Assembly: GCF_030867095.1 (NCBI RefSeq)
Contig: NC_081833.1
Coordinates: 71,863,395-71,927,394, forward strand
Source of the DNA: Alligator mississippiensis
Lineage: Eukaryota > Chordata > Crocodylia > Alligatoridae
Direction: 5' to 3'
Length of the DNA: 64,000 nt
This document shows, in pieces, positions 28,201-43,536 of the stretch (position 1 is the first letter of the stretch; the number at the start of each line of letters is the position of its first letter). The translations under genes were made by a program, and so were the position numbers. Below the pieces are notes generated by a model, which made no database searches, was not told the origin of the DNA, and saw only the letters and a program-made list of their open reading frames with translations.

Positions 28201-31200
28201 TGCACCAGCAATAAGGCACAGTGGAATCGAATGCATGCTCCCACAACTGCACCTCCTGCTACGCACGTGGCATGGCAGGAGGCATGATTTTGTTAACTGC
28301 ACATTAGAACTCTTCATGCCTTTAGCTTCACATAAGGAGACGCATATAGCAATCAATCACAGGTCATTCAAAGAACTCTGTATTAACTTCCCAAACGGAT
28401 ACAATTAGCTCACTGTTTAAACAGGCAGAGCTATCTAAGGTCTTAGTTTCTAGAGACACAGCATCCCAGATTCAATAAGAGTTTTCTTTTTTTGAAATCT
28501 GGTCAGAGTCACTGTGGCAGTCTTCAGGAAAATAAAAGACTGCACAGTGTGTCTGCTTATAACTCTTCAAAGCAGCTCTGCTCCAACTGATTAAAAATCA
28601 GAAGCCTAGTCAGAGAAGAGACTCTTGTAAGTGTAGCAAGGCAGGAGAGAGAATACTACTGGTTTAAAGCCAGCTGATTTCAATATATATTTTGGTTAGT
28701 CAGGACCATCTTCCTCTTTCAAATGTGGGAAGGTTTTTCCTGGCCTCTTCTAAAACCCCTTCCATAGGAAACACATGGAACATGCTGCAATAAGTCACTG
28801 GTTCTCAACCACGGATGCCATTCAGAAAAGTTGTGGAGGTGTGCCCCGACTCTAAAATAGGGGTGGGCAAAATTCAACATATCTGACCCACCTCCGCACT
28901 ACTCTGCTGTAGTGCAGACCCCCTCCCCCCTCAAGTTCAATGCTGGGCCCACATGGGACAGGGTGCAATGCAGCACACACGCACAGAAACTATCCTGCCT
29001 GCCCACCAGAGCCACTAGGAAGCGAGTCCAACTTTCCCGGTGAAGCATGGCAGCAGCGGCTCATTGCAGTGGGCAGGACAGTTACTCAGCGTGCTACATC
29101 ATGCCACATCCTGTACGTACCCTGCTGCCAGCAGTCGCGGTGCCAGGACTGCACAGCACCAACAGAAAGCTGGGCGAGGGAGGGGATGAATACAGGGAGG
29201 TGGAGGAGTTTTAGCACTGTGCAGCACAGCCCAGCCCCAGATGCAGCACAGCAGAGTGGCATGCGACACAGCCGGATAGGATCCACTGGCATCACCCCAC
29301 TTCCACCCTCAACCGTTCAACAAAACTCATTAAGCGGACCTCCGGCCCAAATAACTGCCCCCACAACACACTCTAGAAAGATGGAGAACTCCTGTAAGTT
29401 GAACAGTGATAATAAAAACTTTATGGGAAAATACTTACTAATTGAGTTGCAATCATTAAAATCTCGGAAATGGAAAATAAAATCATTACAATGACCAAAA
29501 TCCATCTGAAAACACCAGACCAATGAGAGAGAGAGAGAGAGAGATGGTGTTTTTGTTTTAAACCAGGTGAATAATTTAAGTCCAGATGGGACTTAAATCA
29601 TCTAGTCTGACCTACTGCATGACAAGACCATTACATTTCACTCCTATAATCTTTAACTGGGCTGAAGTACTTGGACTTAACTGAAGCACACTTTCCAAAA
29701 AGGTATCCTGTCTTGATGTGAAGATAAAGAGATAAAAAATCCTTCATTTCTCCTAGCAGTGTTCAAGTCACTGTTGAAAATCTGTATCTAATTCCTAATT
29801 TGAATTTGACTTCTACTTGCTGTTGTTGGTTCTTTTTCTATCTTACTTTGCTAGATTAAAATACACATCAGTTCCAGACCCTTAATGGTTTTCATTAAAA
29901 ACCATGAACCAAATCTTATTTTAATTTGGAAAAAGTGGGATTGAACTATATTGAGAAGCAGAACACTTCTCTGCAATGCAGCTAAACCAAATACAGCAAA
30001 ATATGGCAACAAAAATGGTGAAGGATAACATCATACTGTGCTCTGTTAATAGGACTGCTGCCAGCAGATCAAGGGAAATGATTCATCCCCTCTGTTCAGC
30101 ACTGGCGAAGCCACATCTGGAGTACTGTGTTCAGTTCTAAGCCCCCCACTAAAGAAAGGGGGGATAAATTGGAGAGTCCAGTGGAGAGCAACAAAAATGG
30201 TGAGGGGGTTGGTGACTGATAAGGAGAGGCTGAGGGAACTGGGCTTATTTAGTTTGGAGAAGAGAAGACTGAGGGGGGTTTTAATAGCAGTCTTCAACTA
30301 CCTGAATGGTGGCTCGAAGAGGATGGAGCTGATCTGTGCTCAGTGGGGGCAGATGACAGAACAAGGAGCAATGGGCTCAAGCTGCATCAAGGGAAGTTTA
30401 GGTTAGATATTATGAGGAAGAACTTTCTCACCAGGAGGGCAATAAAGCACTGGAACAGGTTACGCAGAGAGGTGGTAGAGTCTCCATCCTTGGAGGTTTT
30501 TAAGACCCGGCTAGACAAAACCTTGGCTGGGATGATGTAGTTGGGGCTGGTCCTGCTTGGAGCAGGGGATTGGACTAGATGTGACCTCCTGAGGTCCCTT
30601 CCAACTCGCATTTTCTATGAAATACAAGCTCTCTGCTCCAAGCAGTCTTGGAGTGAGTACATTCCTAATAAGAAGGGAAGAGCTCAAATGGACCCATCAT
30701 GTTTTATCGTACTTGGCTAAAATAAGGTATAATGATGCAGTCTCACACACTGAGCCCAGCGGAGGTGTTGCAGGGGGTGGGGGGCAGGCAACCATAACAA
30801 TAATTGTTTGTGAATCTGAAGTTTCACAAAATTTGGCTGTTCTCATTTCTTAACATCTTAAAAAGTATTTATGGCACTTAATGCAAGATGCCCAAAAGGA
30901 CAACATACAAAGTTATGGTAGTTCATTATCACCTTCTTGTGGGAATGCATTGTTTTGTTACATAGCAGCTGTCAAAATTAAAGTTCTCTTTCTTATAACA
31001 GTGGAATTATGTAGGAGTTCCATGCATCTCCCTAACGTAATTTAACGCTTTTCCTGATAGTTTAGGTATACTGAAATATTTTAAGAGTATGCATATTATA
31101 CTCCTAATATTGTCATAATATTTAAAAGTACATTAGTCCCAAATGTACGTAAAAATGTAATCAAAATAATCATGCATTTTCAAATAACACCGCATAGTAG

Positions 31201-34200
31201 AATGCAACATTTTAGTGATGGGCAAGAAGGTTGTTTTTCTTTTCCCTCGCCAACTAAAAACTACATGGAAGATTTTTAGTTTCCAGTACTAACGGAGTTC
31301 TTTGCGCCAGAGGCAATAATATACGAGTAAAATGTCTTTAGAGGCCCTCAGCCAAAATTGATAAAGTGTTTCATAAAACCACAAGAATACTTCGACAAAG
31401 AATTTTATATAATAAATTAAGGTACAACTGAAATCCAATTTTTACAGTACAGAGATCCCAGAGCAGAGGAAAAATAAGCCGTCACAGGTTTTACTGGTTC
31501 TTACACACAAGACTTGATTGACGGTATGTGTTCAGGTAGGGGAAGTATGTGTGACTCAAAAGTTTGGATTTTACAGTTTTCACAGGAGTGGTACTTATCT
31601 GCTTAGTGTAGGTGGAAATTCCAAGTAAACACAGACGCACAGATCTGCTGCAAAAGTCATATTCTAGATGTTATGCCTAGGTCCTTAATTCCACTACCTT
31701 TCAATGCAATTTGGGGTGAACAATACATTGCCAATGAGGTTATTTTATGAGAGCAACTCAACTGTAAAGAAATCAGTCTTCAGGTACAAAGATAACTGCA
31801 TGAATTTACTTAATATTTCCCTTCTGTCAGGAAACTAGGCAGATGGTACAACTTGATCTAAAAGTAGAGAAGCAGAATAAGAAAGCATGGTAGGAGGTTG
31901 GGAGGGGGGGACATTTTGTCTAAATACTGTAATCAAGGGAAAAAAAAACTTTAAATTGTGTCATAGTAAAAATCTGACAGGAACAATTTTCAACTTACAA
32001 CATTAAGACTAATCGTACACAATTTCTAACAAACTGCTAAAACCTCAAATTGGGGAATAATTAATCTGAAGTCCAGTAGTCATCGCTGGCTATAAGCAGC
32101 AACCTTAATATGGCTTCAAGAGTTATTAAAAATTAGTAAGAGGATAGTCAATCCATCTGTCTCACATACGCTAGTTTGTCTTTTTGATGAAACACTTGTT
32201 CATTTCCACTGCTGTGGAAAAAGGTACTGCTCGTGACAAAACGCCAAAGTTTTGGATAATTTAATTTCTGCCATCACCAAAGACACAAGACTGGGCTTTT
32301 TAAGAATCGCTACATATTTTTTCTTCCCTTTACTGACAGTGAAATGGAGCTTTCACCCATTTTGTAATAATAATAGGAAAAACAAGTTTACAGATACCTA
32401 TACAATTGTAGAGCAGATCTAGCCAAACGCAAGCATACGGTTTATTTAACATTTCTGGAATTCAATCTCCTTCACAATATCTATGACTAAACCATTTGTC
32501 TGAATGAGTATCACTTGCTGCCCCCTCCTGCCTCGAAATTTAGGCAGATCGACACATTGTCTTGCACATTTAAGTTGTTCTTCTTTAACAAGGTAGTAAT
32601 GGTGGCCCTTATACTTTTAGTACTGTCAGAGAAGATGCAGCTGATTGAGAAAATTTGTTTTTAGTACACTGCAAGCGAAGCAAGGTAGTGGAATTTAATT
32701 CAACACTTATTACATTAAGTTGTCTGTTTAAAGGTTTACCTCATGTACCTGCCCATCCAAAACATGAAAACGGCAAAGTTTTGTACTAGTCATATTTGGA
32801 AACTGAATTTCCCCAGGCATGAATTATGAAGTTAAATGTTTATGATGCCTAAAGGTTTGTAACTGAGTCTCTGAAGAATTAATTCTTCAACGTCATGTGA
32901 ACACTTGACTACTATTAAAATAACAGGTGCCGAACGTTTCGCTTGACTTAATGGTAAGACCGAGTCCAACTTTAACATCCATCTTCTCCAGGAACCTTTC
33001 TGATTAGGTTTTCAAGCCTCTGAACAGTTACAGTTATTTCCTCTCAGAGATGGAGGAGTGAAATTCTGTTTCAAAGCAGGAGTGAAATTTGGCCCTAAAT
33101 TAAAAATGGGTATATTTTTACTGGGACTTTCCAGCACATATCTTAAAAAAGAAAAAAAGAAAAACAGCTGTCTCGTCAACCAGACAGTTATGGTATTATA
33201 TGTGAAGAGAATGACAAACATTGACAGTTAACCCTGTAACAGGAAACCAAACTGTCCCAACAGAATCTGGGCAATCTCTGACAATAATGTGGGTCTAGCT
33301 GCAAACATTCCTTAAATAGGTGCCCTATCAAGTGAACAGTACTTTTTAATTAACACGACATTGTTGAAAACTAAATATTTCTTACCCTTTCAGTCTTTTC
33401 ACTTATTTTAGCTATATTACTTATAGTTCAAAGCAACTGTTAGTTCAGTGTTAAGAAACATGCATTATTCTTTTGTTTAAGCTCATTAAGGTACAAAGTG
33501 ACCCATGTAAAGTTCAATAGCTTGAGGGCGATGTATGCATTTCTGATTAAAACAGTAAGAGCGCTTATCAATTACATGTATGTAAATTATAAACTTAGAG
33601 TCAACTTAGTGGTGCATATAAACATATGGACTAACATTTCCAAAACCTGTTAACACAAAAACATATTCCTTTTCCTCCATAAGTCCTGAATGGTCAGAGA
33701 CAGATGCTGTCATTGCAATAGAAAATTTCAGACGTGCTCACATACATTCATATACGATAGCCCACACCCATTATCACTGCCATTCTGTTTCTAATGATTT
33801 CCGCAATGATACACCATTTGGATTATTTGGGATCATGCTAGAGTGCTATTTAATTGTAATTAAAAGTAGGTTGGGAAATTTCAGTGATAAAGGGAAAACA
33901 TTTCTATAAAAAGAGAAAAAGGATTTGTATTAAATTTTGATCAGCTCTAATTACAATAGACAAGTACTGCTCAATGGAATGAAATGCCTGTAGCTGGTAA
34001 ATATACTCATATGGATAATTATGCCAACTGCTACTATTTTAAAAGCTAGTACCTTACCATGAATCTAGACTTATTAATACTCCCATCCTCAGGTCTTCTT
34101 ACTGTACTGACAAACTGCTATACACTCGTGATAAATTATGAAAGCTTCACAAATTTTAAACAGTTGAAGTTGAAAATCTTACAAGTCATTAATAAAAACA

Positions 34201-37200
34201 TTTATAACAAGTTGTGCCAAGTAATAACATTTATTGTAAGTTATGCCTTTATCCACTACAAACACAAGTAGAATGTGATATCTTATGAGTTTTATCTTCC
34301 TCTCCAGCCTTAATCTCATTATTAACAATCTCGTTAGAATCTGACCCTTGAAAAGCCAATTTGTGTAAAATTTCAAACACAAAAAGGGTATGTTGGAATA
34401 TACATAAGTATCAACAGCAACGCATACTTTATTTAATGAGCGGAAAAAACTGAGTTCTGAAAAGAGAAATCCTATCATTGGGAATGCTAAGAGTTATATT
34501 TGACTAAAAAGCAACTGTTATGAGTTGCAGCAACACAGATCACTTAAAAAGAAATCAGATGTTCAAGAGGTCAACAATTAACTCTAGTACTCATTTAGTA
34601 TATACGGAGAGGAAAAACGCGCTCTGAATCTTTAAAGGTCTCCAGACCAGTTCTACATTTTGAGCAGTGAGACACTGGAAACTGGAATGGAGGAGAACTA
34701 GCCAAGTGTCATTTGCCACACCTACCTGAAGTTCCTTAACAACTCGTTTGATGAGGTAATTTCCCAGCTCTACACCCTGCAGCCCCTGCTGAGTCAAACT
34801 GATTGAATAGAAAATTGCTGTAGTGATTTTGTTCATATCTTCTATTTCTGTATGTGAAACTTCTTTCACAATTGCCTGGGAAAATAAAGATTTTTTTTTT
34901 AAGTTACTAATGAAACCAAAAAATACGCTTCATTTCGTTGCTTGTTAATTAATTAATGAGAATCCTCTTTTCCCATTTTTTATTAAGAATCTACTGAAGT
35001 ATACATCAAATATGTATGTATATTTAAGCCAAAGGTCAACAGTTTCTTTAAACAATTGGGAAACAGTAGTACTGGGACTCAAACTGGGATTTTAAACAAA
35101 GATTTCTCAACCATTCTTAAATCAGCTTCTCTAACAGGCATATTTTGAAATGTGATCACTGAAATGTGTACTGAATATGCTGTTGACTATACCTGGATGC
35201 TGCTGGATATTTCATCAGTCAGTGCTACATGCAAGACTATCAATGGGTCCCCAGGAATTGCACAGTGCGAAAAAAAGTAGCACCTTCTGTATGGCCCAAC
35301 TCGACGCTTTATATCAACCCAGTTTCTAACTGGGTGAACAGCTTCAGCTCTGAATAGGATGTACAAAAAGAGAGTCAGATTTTCAGCTAAAAACAGAATT
35401 CTCCTGACTAGCACTCTTAGCCCTTGTTTCCCCCACTGTCACTGGCGAAACTGAGTTCAACGGGGCAGATCAAAAGAGAACATGAAATTCCAGACTTAAA
35501 CTATTACCTAATATATTGTGCAATATTCTTCTCTCACATCTACTGTCTCTAACCTTGTTACATAAATTCACTACAAATTTGAAACAATAGTCTGTGCTTT
35601 CTGACTTACATAGGATATCTGATTTAGATCATTATGCCACTTATTCACTATGTGAGCTTAGATATCTCATATCCCTCAGGCATCAGTTTCCCCATCTGTA
35701 AAATAGAGATCATATTTAAGCATCTTTGTAAGTGCTTTGAAAGTGTCAAAAAAGAATTGTATGAGGGTGAAGTGCTTGCTGGACAGGAATGCTGACCAAA
35801 AATGTACCTCTTGGAGCTCGTCCTTAATAGTATTTAAAAACCTCCCTACCTTCCAAACTCATCCCATTTTTAATACATTAATTTTAAGGACAATAATGTT
35901 ACTTGCCTTTAAACAGACCCTAGACATTAGAGAAAGGAGCTTTGTAATTTATTATAAAAGTTTCACAGAGAAACAAGAATGTGAACTCTCATCTCAGTTT
36001 TAGCACTCCACAGAACTCCTTCAGTTTTCATCAGTTACATGCATAACTCAAACAAATTCTTAAACTGTACATAGCATAAACCTCTTTGGTCATGTTTTAA
36101 TCGTTCCTTTTTATAATCTCCCATTTCTTTTTCCCCTTAATATACACTATGGAAGACTTCAGTCACAGAATTCTTATGCTGTAGTCTTTAGTTGAGAGGC
36201 TATGAGTTTATTAATTAGTTATTTTGCAAGCATGACCTCTATCACTGTTTTTCCTTCTTTGTGCCAAAAGGAACGGCAGAAGTTGCCCTGCTACCCCAGC
36301 TCTTTTCTTTAGTGCTTCGAGTTTCTTCAGAGCTTTTCATGAAGGTCACACACTGAAAAAATTCAATAGAATGCTGATTCATACTTTTTTTCCCCACTGA
36401 ATTGCTGTGAGTTGTGTATAGGACAGGAGAAACAGAAAACATTTTTGACTATTGGGCCATTTATACAAGCTTCAACATGATTACAATTTCCATTCTATAC
36501 TAAGCTCTGTGTATTTTATCTGACCACTGAGCACAAAAGCTAAATTATAAAAATATTGACTACGTATGCTGTATTGGTAAACTACATTAACTACTCATTT
36601 GGTGGAGTTAAACCAGTACCAAAGCTGACTTTATTCCTTTTTACAGGAAGAGATATTTCTCTTTGGTTCAAGTGTACTCATCTACAGTCTTTAAAGTATA
36701 TTGAATACAGTCCTAGTATGGATAGACTTAAAGGTTAGGACACTCTTTAGTATTTACACAATTCTGCTACAAAGAAAGAAATCAACAGACATCCTTAAAG
36801 TTGTGATTCCTTCACCATACTTCGCAGTATGTCACAAATAGATATTTCAGAAGTGTAGGACAGGGTTCAGCAACCACTGACCACCACTTCCAACTCAGGC
36901 TGTGTCATGGGCCACAAATCTCTGCCCTCTCCAGAGCCCAAGCTGCTGAAGTTTACTCTCACTGCCAATCCATGGACCCAGTGGCAATGGAGAGAAGCAA
37001 ATTCTGCACTGGGGGTAAGCACCAGTGTAAGAGCAGCAAGGAGGGGAGCACTATGAAGAGGAAGGGCAGCATGGCACAGCTGCATGCCTCCAGTCCCCAA
37101 TACCACCTTGGAGCAGACTGGACCTTTGCAGGCCAGATCCGGCCACAGGTTGCCAACCCCTGGCCCAGAGGATTTGCATATCTGTCTCTCCAGACTGGCC

Positions 37201-40200
37201 AACTTAGTGTTCAGCTATATCAGTGAGTATCAGTAATTGTCAGTACTTACTCACTAATCTTTTGAAGCACTTCACAAGGTGACTGCCAGGTGACTCGCTC
37301 CAAGTTTAGGAAACCTGTAGAGAACCACTCTGAAAGCATGCTCTTCAGTACCTCATTCATTTCCTGCAATTAAGAGAAGAAAAACCAATTACTTTAAATA
37401 AACTGGATGTATCATAAAGATTGGGGTTTAAGGTACCTTGATTCTTTTGCAGATAGTATTTAAAAATCAATCAAAAAGCCACACACACACACACCCTCCC
37501 TCATCCACAAACCCAAACCCAAACTATTGTCATATTGAAATATGCAAGAACACTGCTGGATCTGTTTGAGGAACAGATTGCAAAATTCATAGATTTCATA
37601 GACATTGGGGCTGGAAGAGACCTTGCAAGGTCATTGGGTCCAGCCCCCTGCCCCAGGGGTAGGACATTAGCTAGGGTCAAAGGATCCCAGCAAGATAGGC
37701 ATCCAAATGTTTCTTAAGAGTCCAGAGTAGGTGCTTGCAACACTTCTGGGGGTGGAGTCTATTTCAGGCCTTGGGGGTTCAGACAGTAAAGTTTCTCCTC
37801 ATGTCCAGCCTAAAACGGCCTTGGATGAATTTGTGGCCATTGGACCTTGTCATCTCTTGAGGTGCTCTGGTGAACAGTTGTTCCCCCAGATCCTGATACA
37901 CACCCTTTATGTATTATAGGCTGCTGCCAAGTCTCCCCTGTGCCTTCGCTTCTCCAGGCTGAAGAGTCCCATGGCTCTCAGCCTCTCTTCATAAGGCCTG
38001 TTCTCCTGCCCTCTGATCATGCACATGGCTCTCCTCTGGACTCTTATGGTAAAAACTGCCCAAGCTCAAAGTAAAAGAAGCATTTCTCACACTACATCTC
38101 AAACAAGGATGTTAAAGATCCATCTCACAGAGCCCCTCATCCAGCCCCAGTGCTGCTCCTGGGTCAAGAGTTGACCCATGCACCATGTGCTGCACCAGCT
38201 TTGCGTACCAGGCCCAGGATGTGTGCTGCACACTGCACCCACCCCAGCTGGTCCGGGACATGCACTACACATGGCACCCACCCAAGACACATGCTGTCTG
38301 TGGCACCCACTGCAGGACTCAAGCTGCATACAGCACTACCCTTTGGCTGCTCCAGGGTGGCACTATGCGCAGCATGCGTCCCAGACCAGCTGGAGTAGAC
38401 ACCGTACGCAGGCGGTGCCCTGGACCAGCCATGCACAAGCACCATGTACAATGCAGTCCCAGGCTGTCTGGTCCAGAGCGAGGGCCACATATGCTGGACC
38501 CAGCATGGAAGAGAAAGCAGCGGGGTGTGGGCTTGATCTAGCCACCTACCATTCATCTGGCCTGAGGGGCAAGGCAATTTTGATACCCTTGGTCTAAAAC
38601 GATAAAAGTGTCAACAAGAAACTGCAAACTGTCTTTATAGTAAAAGATACGTTAATGAAACAAAGCCACCAAAAGTGTTCAGCAGAAAAAGGACAGACCA
38701 GAACAGCATTTGAATGATCTCTTAACACTAAAAAACTGAATCTCAAATCATGCATTTCCTTGGATGCATTCACTCGGATGCTAAGATTTTCTGATTGAAA
38801 TAAGTGCCTGAAAATTGTCCCACATAACGTTCTGGGCCTAGTTCTCTGCTGAACGCCGAGCAATTCACCGAGAAAAATACAGTACACCTCTCATTGTGCT
38901 TAGCATTCAGCTTGGTTGTCAGTAATAGTTCTTAACAGTATACACAAAGTGAACTTAAAAACATATCCTGAAGGCTTATCGCTTCTGTGCAGACCACAGC
39001 AAATGAAAAAGAATGTTAAGGCTGCTCTAGCTCAAAGTGCCCCTAGCAAGCTTTCCTACAACACATCATCTTCCATCACTCTGGCAAAGCGCAGGACATC
39101 AAACAAAAGATGTAAACCCTGGAATAGGCTGCGCTCTCACACAGCTTACATAAAAGTTAAGAGAAATCATCTGCCTAAATCTGAAACTTTGAGTGAAAAG
39201 GCAGCATAAAAGTATGAAATTCAGAAAAGGGGTTCAAAGCTTTGTGGCAGTAAGTTGCAAATATAAATGTAACTGTTGTCTGAAATACCCTATTTTCTTG
39301 CACACAAATACATACTCTTTTCCCCAAAAGTCAGCTCCTCCCAAATTGGGATGTGTGTATTAAGCAGGGAAGCTGTTTTCTATGCTATAACAGCAAGCCT
39401 GGAGACTGGGCATGACACGCAGCTGCCAAGATGACAACCCCTACTTGTGTCAGATTCAGCAAGCTGAAGGGGCAAAGTCCCGTATTAACCCTCTCACAGC
39501 TGCAACTATTGACTAACCACTATGGTTTGCACCAGAAGTAGCACATAAGCCCCTGGCAGTATCCTGATGAGGCTTGTGATGCAGAAACAACACTTTACAG
39601 GAACTTTATATAAAGAACTACTTGCATAGTTGCAAAGGTCTGGGGCCTATCTTTGACAGAGCAAGTCTCCTGGGAACAGTGTCCAGGAAGCGTGGTATCC
39701 CAAAAGCCAGTCTGGGGAAGGCAATAGGGTCTTCTTGCCACACACTCCTGAGATGCCATGTTTCCTGGACGCTCCTGTTTCCAAGAGGACTAACTAACTA
39801 TCTCACACAGTCAGCCACGACTGAAATAATCTTTTTGCCCCCCTACTTTATGCCTTCCAAAAATCAAGGTGAATGTTTTATTTTTGAGGGCATGTTGTAT
39901 GCGATAAAACATGGTCATTTCAGGGAGATGCACTGCAGTACAGTAATAGCGTTTTTGCCTGTTATGTGTTTTCAGCTGTTTTATTGAAGATTTACAAAAC
40001 TAGAATTATTTCTACATCAAAGTCATGATGTTCAACCTTAAACAAAGTACAGATCTTCTAAGCAGGGGTCCTGGTTTTCTCCGATTCAAAAAAATACCCA
40101 ATTTTCAGTTTAAAAAGTGGCCCCAAATCCTCCACATTTTTCTGTGATTTAAACAGAACACCACTAATAAAAAATAATTTATATTTTTATATTTGTATAA

Positions 40201-43200
40201 AATATAATATATTATCTATAATATAATATATAATTATATATATAATATATATATTGTATATATGTGTATATTTATACACACACACACATCCATACGCACA
40301 CTTCTATCTATCTAGCTATAGATATCTATCTATATCTATACAAAAAGCAATTAACACAGTGGGTATCATTATCAAATATCATATGGTTTCGTTTTAATCA
40401 TGGGGTTACTTTTTTTCAACCGGAAAGTGGGGATTTTTTTTTTAAATCAGAGAAAACCAGGACCCCTGCTTCTAAGCAATTTGTGTTTCTGTGAGATGCT
40501 GTTGCCAATTCCTTTTTATGTTAATCTATATTATACCAAACCTTATTTGAAAAAGGAAAAACAAAATTCAACTAATTACTGGCCACTGGCCATAGTTTTA
40601 GGCTTATGTGACACTGCCATTCCTAGGGCATTCTCCGATAAATAAGCAGTAGCTTGGTTAGTCAACTTCATGTTGAACAGTCTGTACATTTACCTAATAT
40701 ACAAACACAGATAATTCCCCATTGTATCCCCATTCACTATATTGTTAGAACTGTTGCAAAAACAAACAAAAAACCAAAACAAAACCCCCCCCCCAAAAAA
40801 ACAAAAAAAAAACAAAATAAAAAACTTTTCCAAAGCATAAATATGATCTAAGGACCATCCTAACAAAGTATAAGAATTTTCTATAGTGCCCTAACAAAGA
40901 TAAGAGTGAAAGTGTTTTTAAGAGGCATATATCAAAGGAAAACTCCACTGGCCAAGGTAATTGCTACAAATAATCCAAAAATGAAAAGTTTTTATCACCA
41001 GAAGCATGTTTTACCCTTTAAAAACACCATGCTAGAATAACTCTAGAATTTGCAATTCCAGACTGCCTGTAGCCAATTAAAATCAGATTATTTCAATCTA
41101 TACTAATCCACCTCAATTTTTAATTAAATTAGTTCTTCCTGAGAAACTCCTACAGCCAAGTTGGAGATAATGACATGATAACGGAGTTTGCAAGGTAAAT
41201 CCATCTCCAAATGTTGGCTTTTCTCCAAACCCAGGTACAGACTTAAATTAAGTTTGCCACATTTCCTTTACATGTAAAAGTTTCATATCTATGAGTCTCC
41301 ACTTACCTCCTCCCTTCCTCCTAACCACAACTTTTGAAGTTTGCTAATTTGCATTACCCAGATACAACAACTCTTCAAGTTGATAGGTTCCAAGTACAAC
41401 ATGACTAAGCAAAAATAAAGATCAGTTTCAGTCATTGAACAAATCTCCCCCCGCCCCCCTCCCCCAAAAGCAAGTATCCCACTTCATTGTCATGCATATC
41501 TACCTACTTCCTCAGTGAGACCCTAGCTGAAATGAAGTCTTAGTTTGAAAGGCATATATTTACTGATACTACCTAATCCTTGCCAGGAGTATGAAACAGC
41601 CATACATCATTTTCCCACATAGCAGGGGAAAAATGATGTGAAAAACTCCATGTAGAAGGGAGAAAAAAAAAAATCAGATAATTTTGCCAGAAGTCAACCT
41701 TTCCATTTTGCATAGGTCAGTTCCAGCTCTGCTAGCCTTCCCTGTCAGGTGAAATTTTCTATTTCAGATTTAACAGCATTAGTCAGATGTGCTAACCTTC
41801 TGGCACCATAGCAGAGCTGGTAGTTTCCCGTCAATTATGCTTCCATCCATACAAATCTTTATCTTATATCTGCACACTAATTAGCAGGGCTGTACAAAAT
41901 ATTTTTCTCTAAAGACAAACAAACAGGACTGAGAAATAAACACAGAAGAGAAATCAAGTGAAGTTTATCTCAAACAACACTCTAGCTATCTAGCTAAATG
42001 CAATCCTCATCAGTTGTAGCGAGTCCTTGCCACCTCTGGACCCGCCATGGCCATGGCCTCCACAGCTGCTGGCCCAGGTGCCCTGTGCCAGATCTAGTCT
42101 GGGGTCCCAGGTAGGTTTGCCACCCCTGGATTGCACAACACATGAAGTTGTGTTTATCATCAGGTTAGATGCTACATTTCTGAATTTGGGTACTCACTGA
42201 GTTTCCACATTATTTAACCCTCACTTTAATAGAAGGAAGTTGCTATTTGCCTTTGACAGGCCTTTTTAAGTGATCAAATTTCACTCCAATATTTATTTCT
42301 GCAAGGAAAAGTGTTGGAAAGTCATTAGGCAAAAATCGTAACAGTTATCTTCCACCTGACTGTAAGTTAGAGTAATGCTGCATACTAGATTACTATTTAT
42401 CTTACTTTTTTAAATTATCCATATATTGGATATTGCTCTCTAAACACGAGTCTACATTTTTAAATTTCATACGTATATACATATATACATATACTTACAT
42501 AGCCATAGTTTTGCTATAAAGCAGAAAAGGTCAGATTTGATCTTTGGGCCAGCCCTTTATTTGGGGGCCTGGGATCAGGTATCCTTGTTGGAATTAATTT
42601 TCTTATGCTAAATAAACTTCTACCTCTGCCTTGCTGGTGACTTGCTAGTTTTGCAGGTAGATAAGTTTACAGGCAATACAGTATGAAATGGCAGTAGTTA
42701 AAATTCTGTGTAAGGCAATCAAGCCACCAGTTTGGGATAACTGTGCCAGAAGGGAGGGTACAGTAGTACCTGAAAGTTTGGTATACACGCTCAGATCAGC
42801 TGCATTCATCAGTTTTAGAGTAAAAAATGGAGGACTTTTCTGAAGCTACTGCTAGCAATGGAGTCTGTGCAAAATTCAAATTCCATTGGTGAGAACAGAT
42901 GCATTTTTTCGTACCAGCTGAGCTCTCCCACTACCTCGTTAACAAGAAGCTACAAAATTGTTTCCTTAATTTCTTGCATGCTTTTGTTGTCCTATATTTA
43001 GACCATAAGTACCATTTAGAGTCCAACAGAAATACACTGAAACCAAGATATTTTCAAGTGACCCTGGTCATCTCTTCCACTTGGATCCAGAATATTCTGG
43101 TAATCTGGTCCACAAAATGTTTGGTTTTCTCTGGTGTGTGCTAGATATTGTTCATTAAAATTCCCTGACTCCACTTTTGTAAGTGTTAATTTGCATCTGT

Positions 43201-43500
43201 AAAACTATTCTTTGTTTTATTTATTCTCTCCCTGAAGTATTTCATACTATGGAATTGGGAAATACACTAACAGAAAAATCTCTCTTTGCATGTTGGAGAA
43301 TTAAGAATAAGAAACACTCCAGAGATTTTAAACAAAAGCAAGATCCCAGCAGAAGGTAGTAATATATTCTGAAAGTCTCTTTTGGAACTGAGGATATCTA
43401 TCTTATTTCTGCAATTCCCCAGCCCTTCAAATACATACACAAAAACAAGTTCCCAGATTCATGTCTGTAATGTTTGGTTGTATGAGTTCTGAAAATGAAA

Positions 43501-43536
<36 letters not shown>

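Larger units (their letters stand above)
13258..34725 (-). other. MLYCD: MLYCD intron 4 (21.5 kb)
   Basis: A GT-AG intron between Gln301 and Gly302 codons, phase 0. It holds a hAT MITE, a Tigger-like element, two CR1 copies, a hammerhead-like repeat and simple repeats, listed separately. The longest open frames inside (for example 21851-22261 and 26244-26552 on the plus strand) have no recognisable domain. Confidence 0.9.
38592..42010. other. intron 1 stretch without a gene
   Basis: Unique AT-rich sequence plus the simple repeats at 40150-40345 and 40757-40825. No element ends were recognised. Confidence 0.45.

Noticed and set aside
28940-29494. A 184-codon open frame
   Set aside because: It lies almost wholly in a hAT-type MITE and runs past its end; no domain is recognised.
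39552-39590. Hammerhead-like CTGATGA followed by GAAA on the plus strand
   Set aside because: The piece between them cannot form a convincing stem II (two pairs at most), and there is no similarity to the repeat family. One or two such matches are expected by chance in 64 kb.
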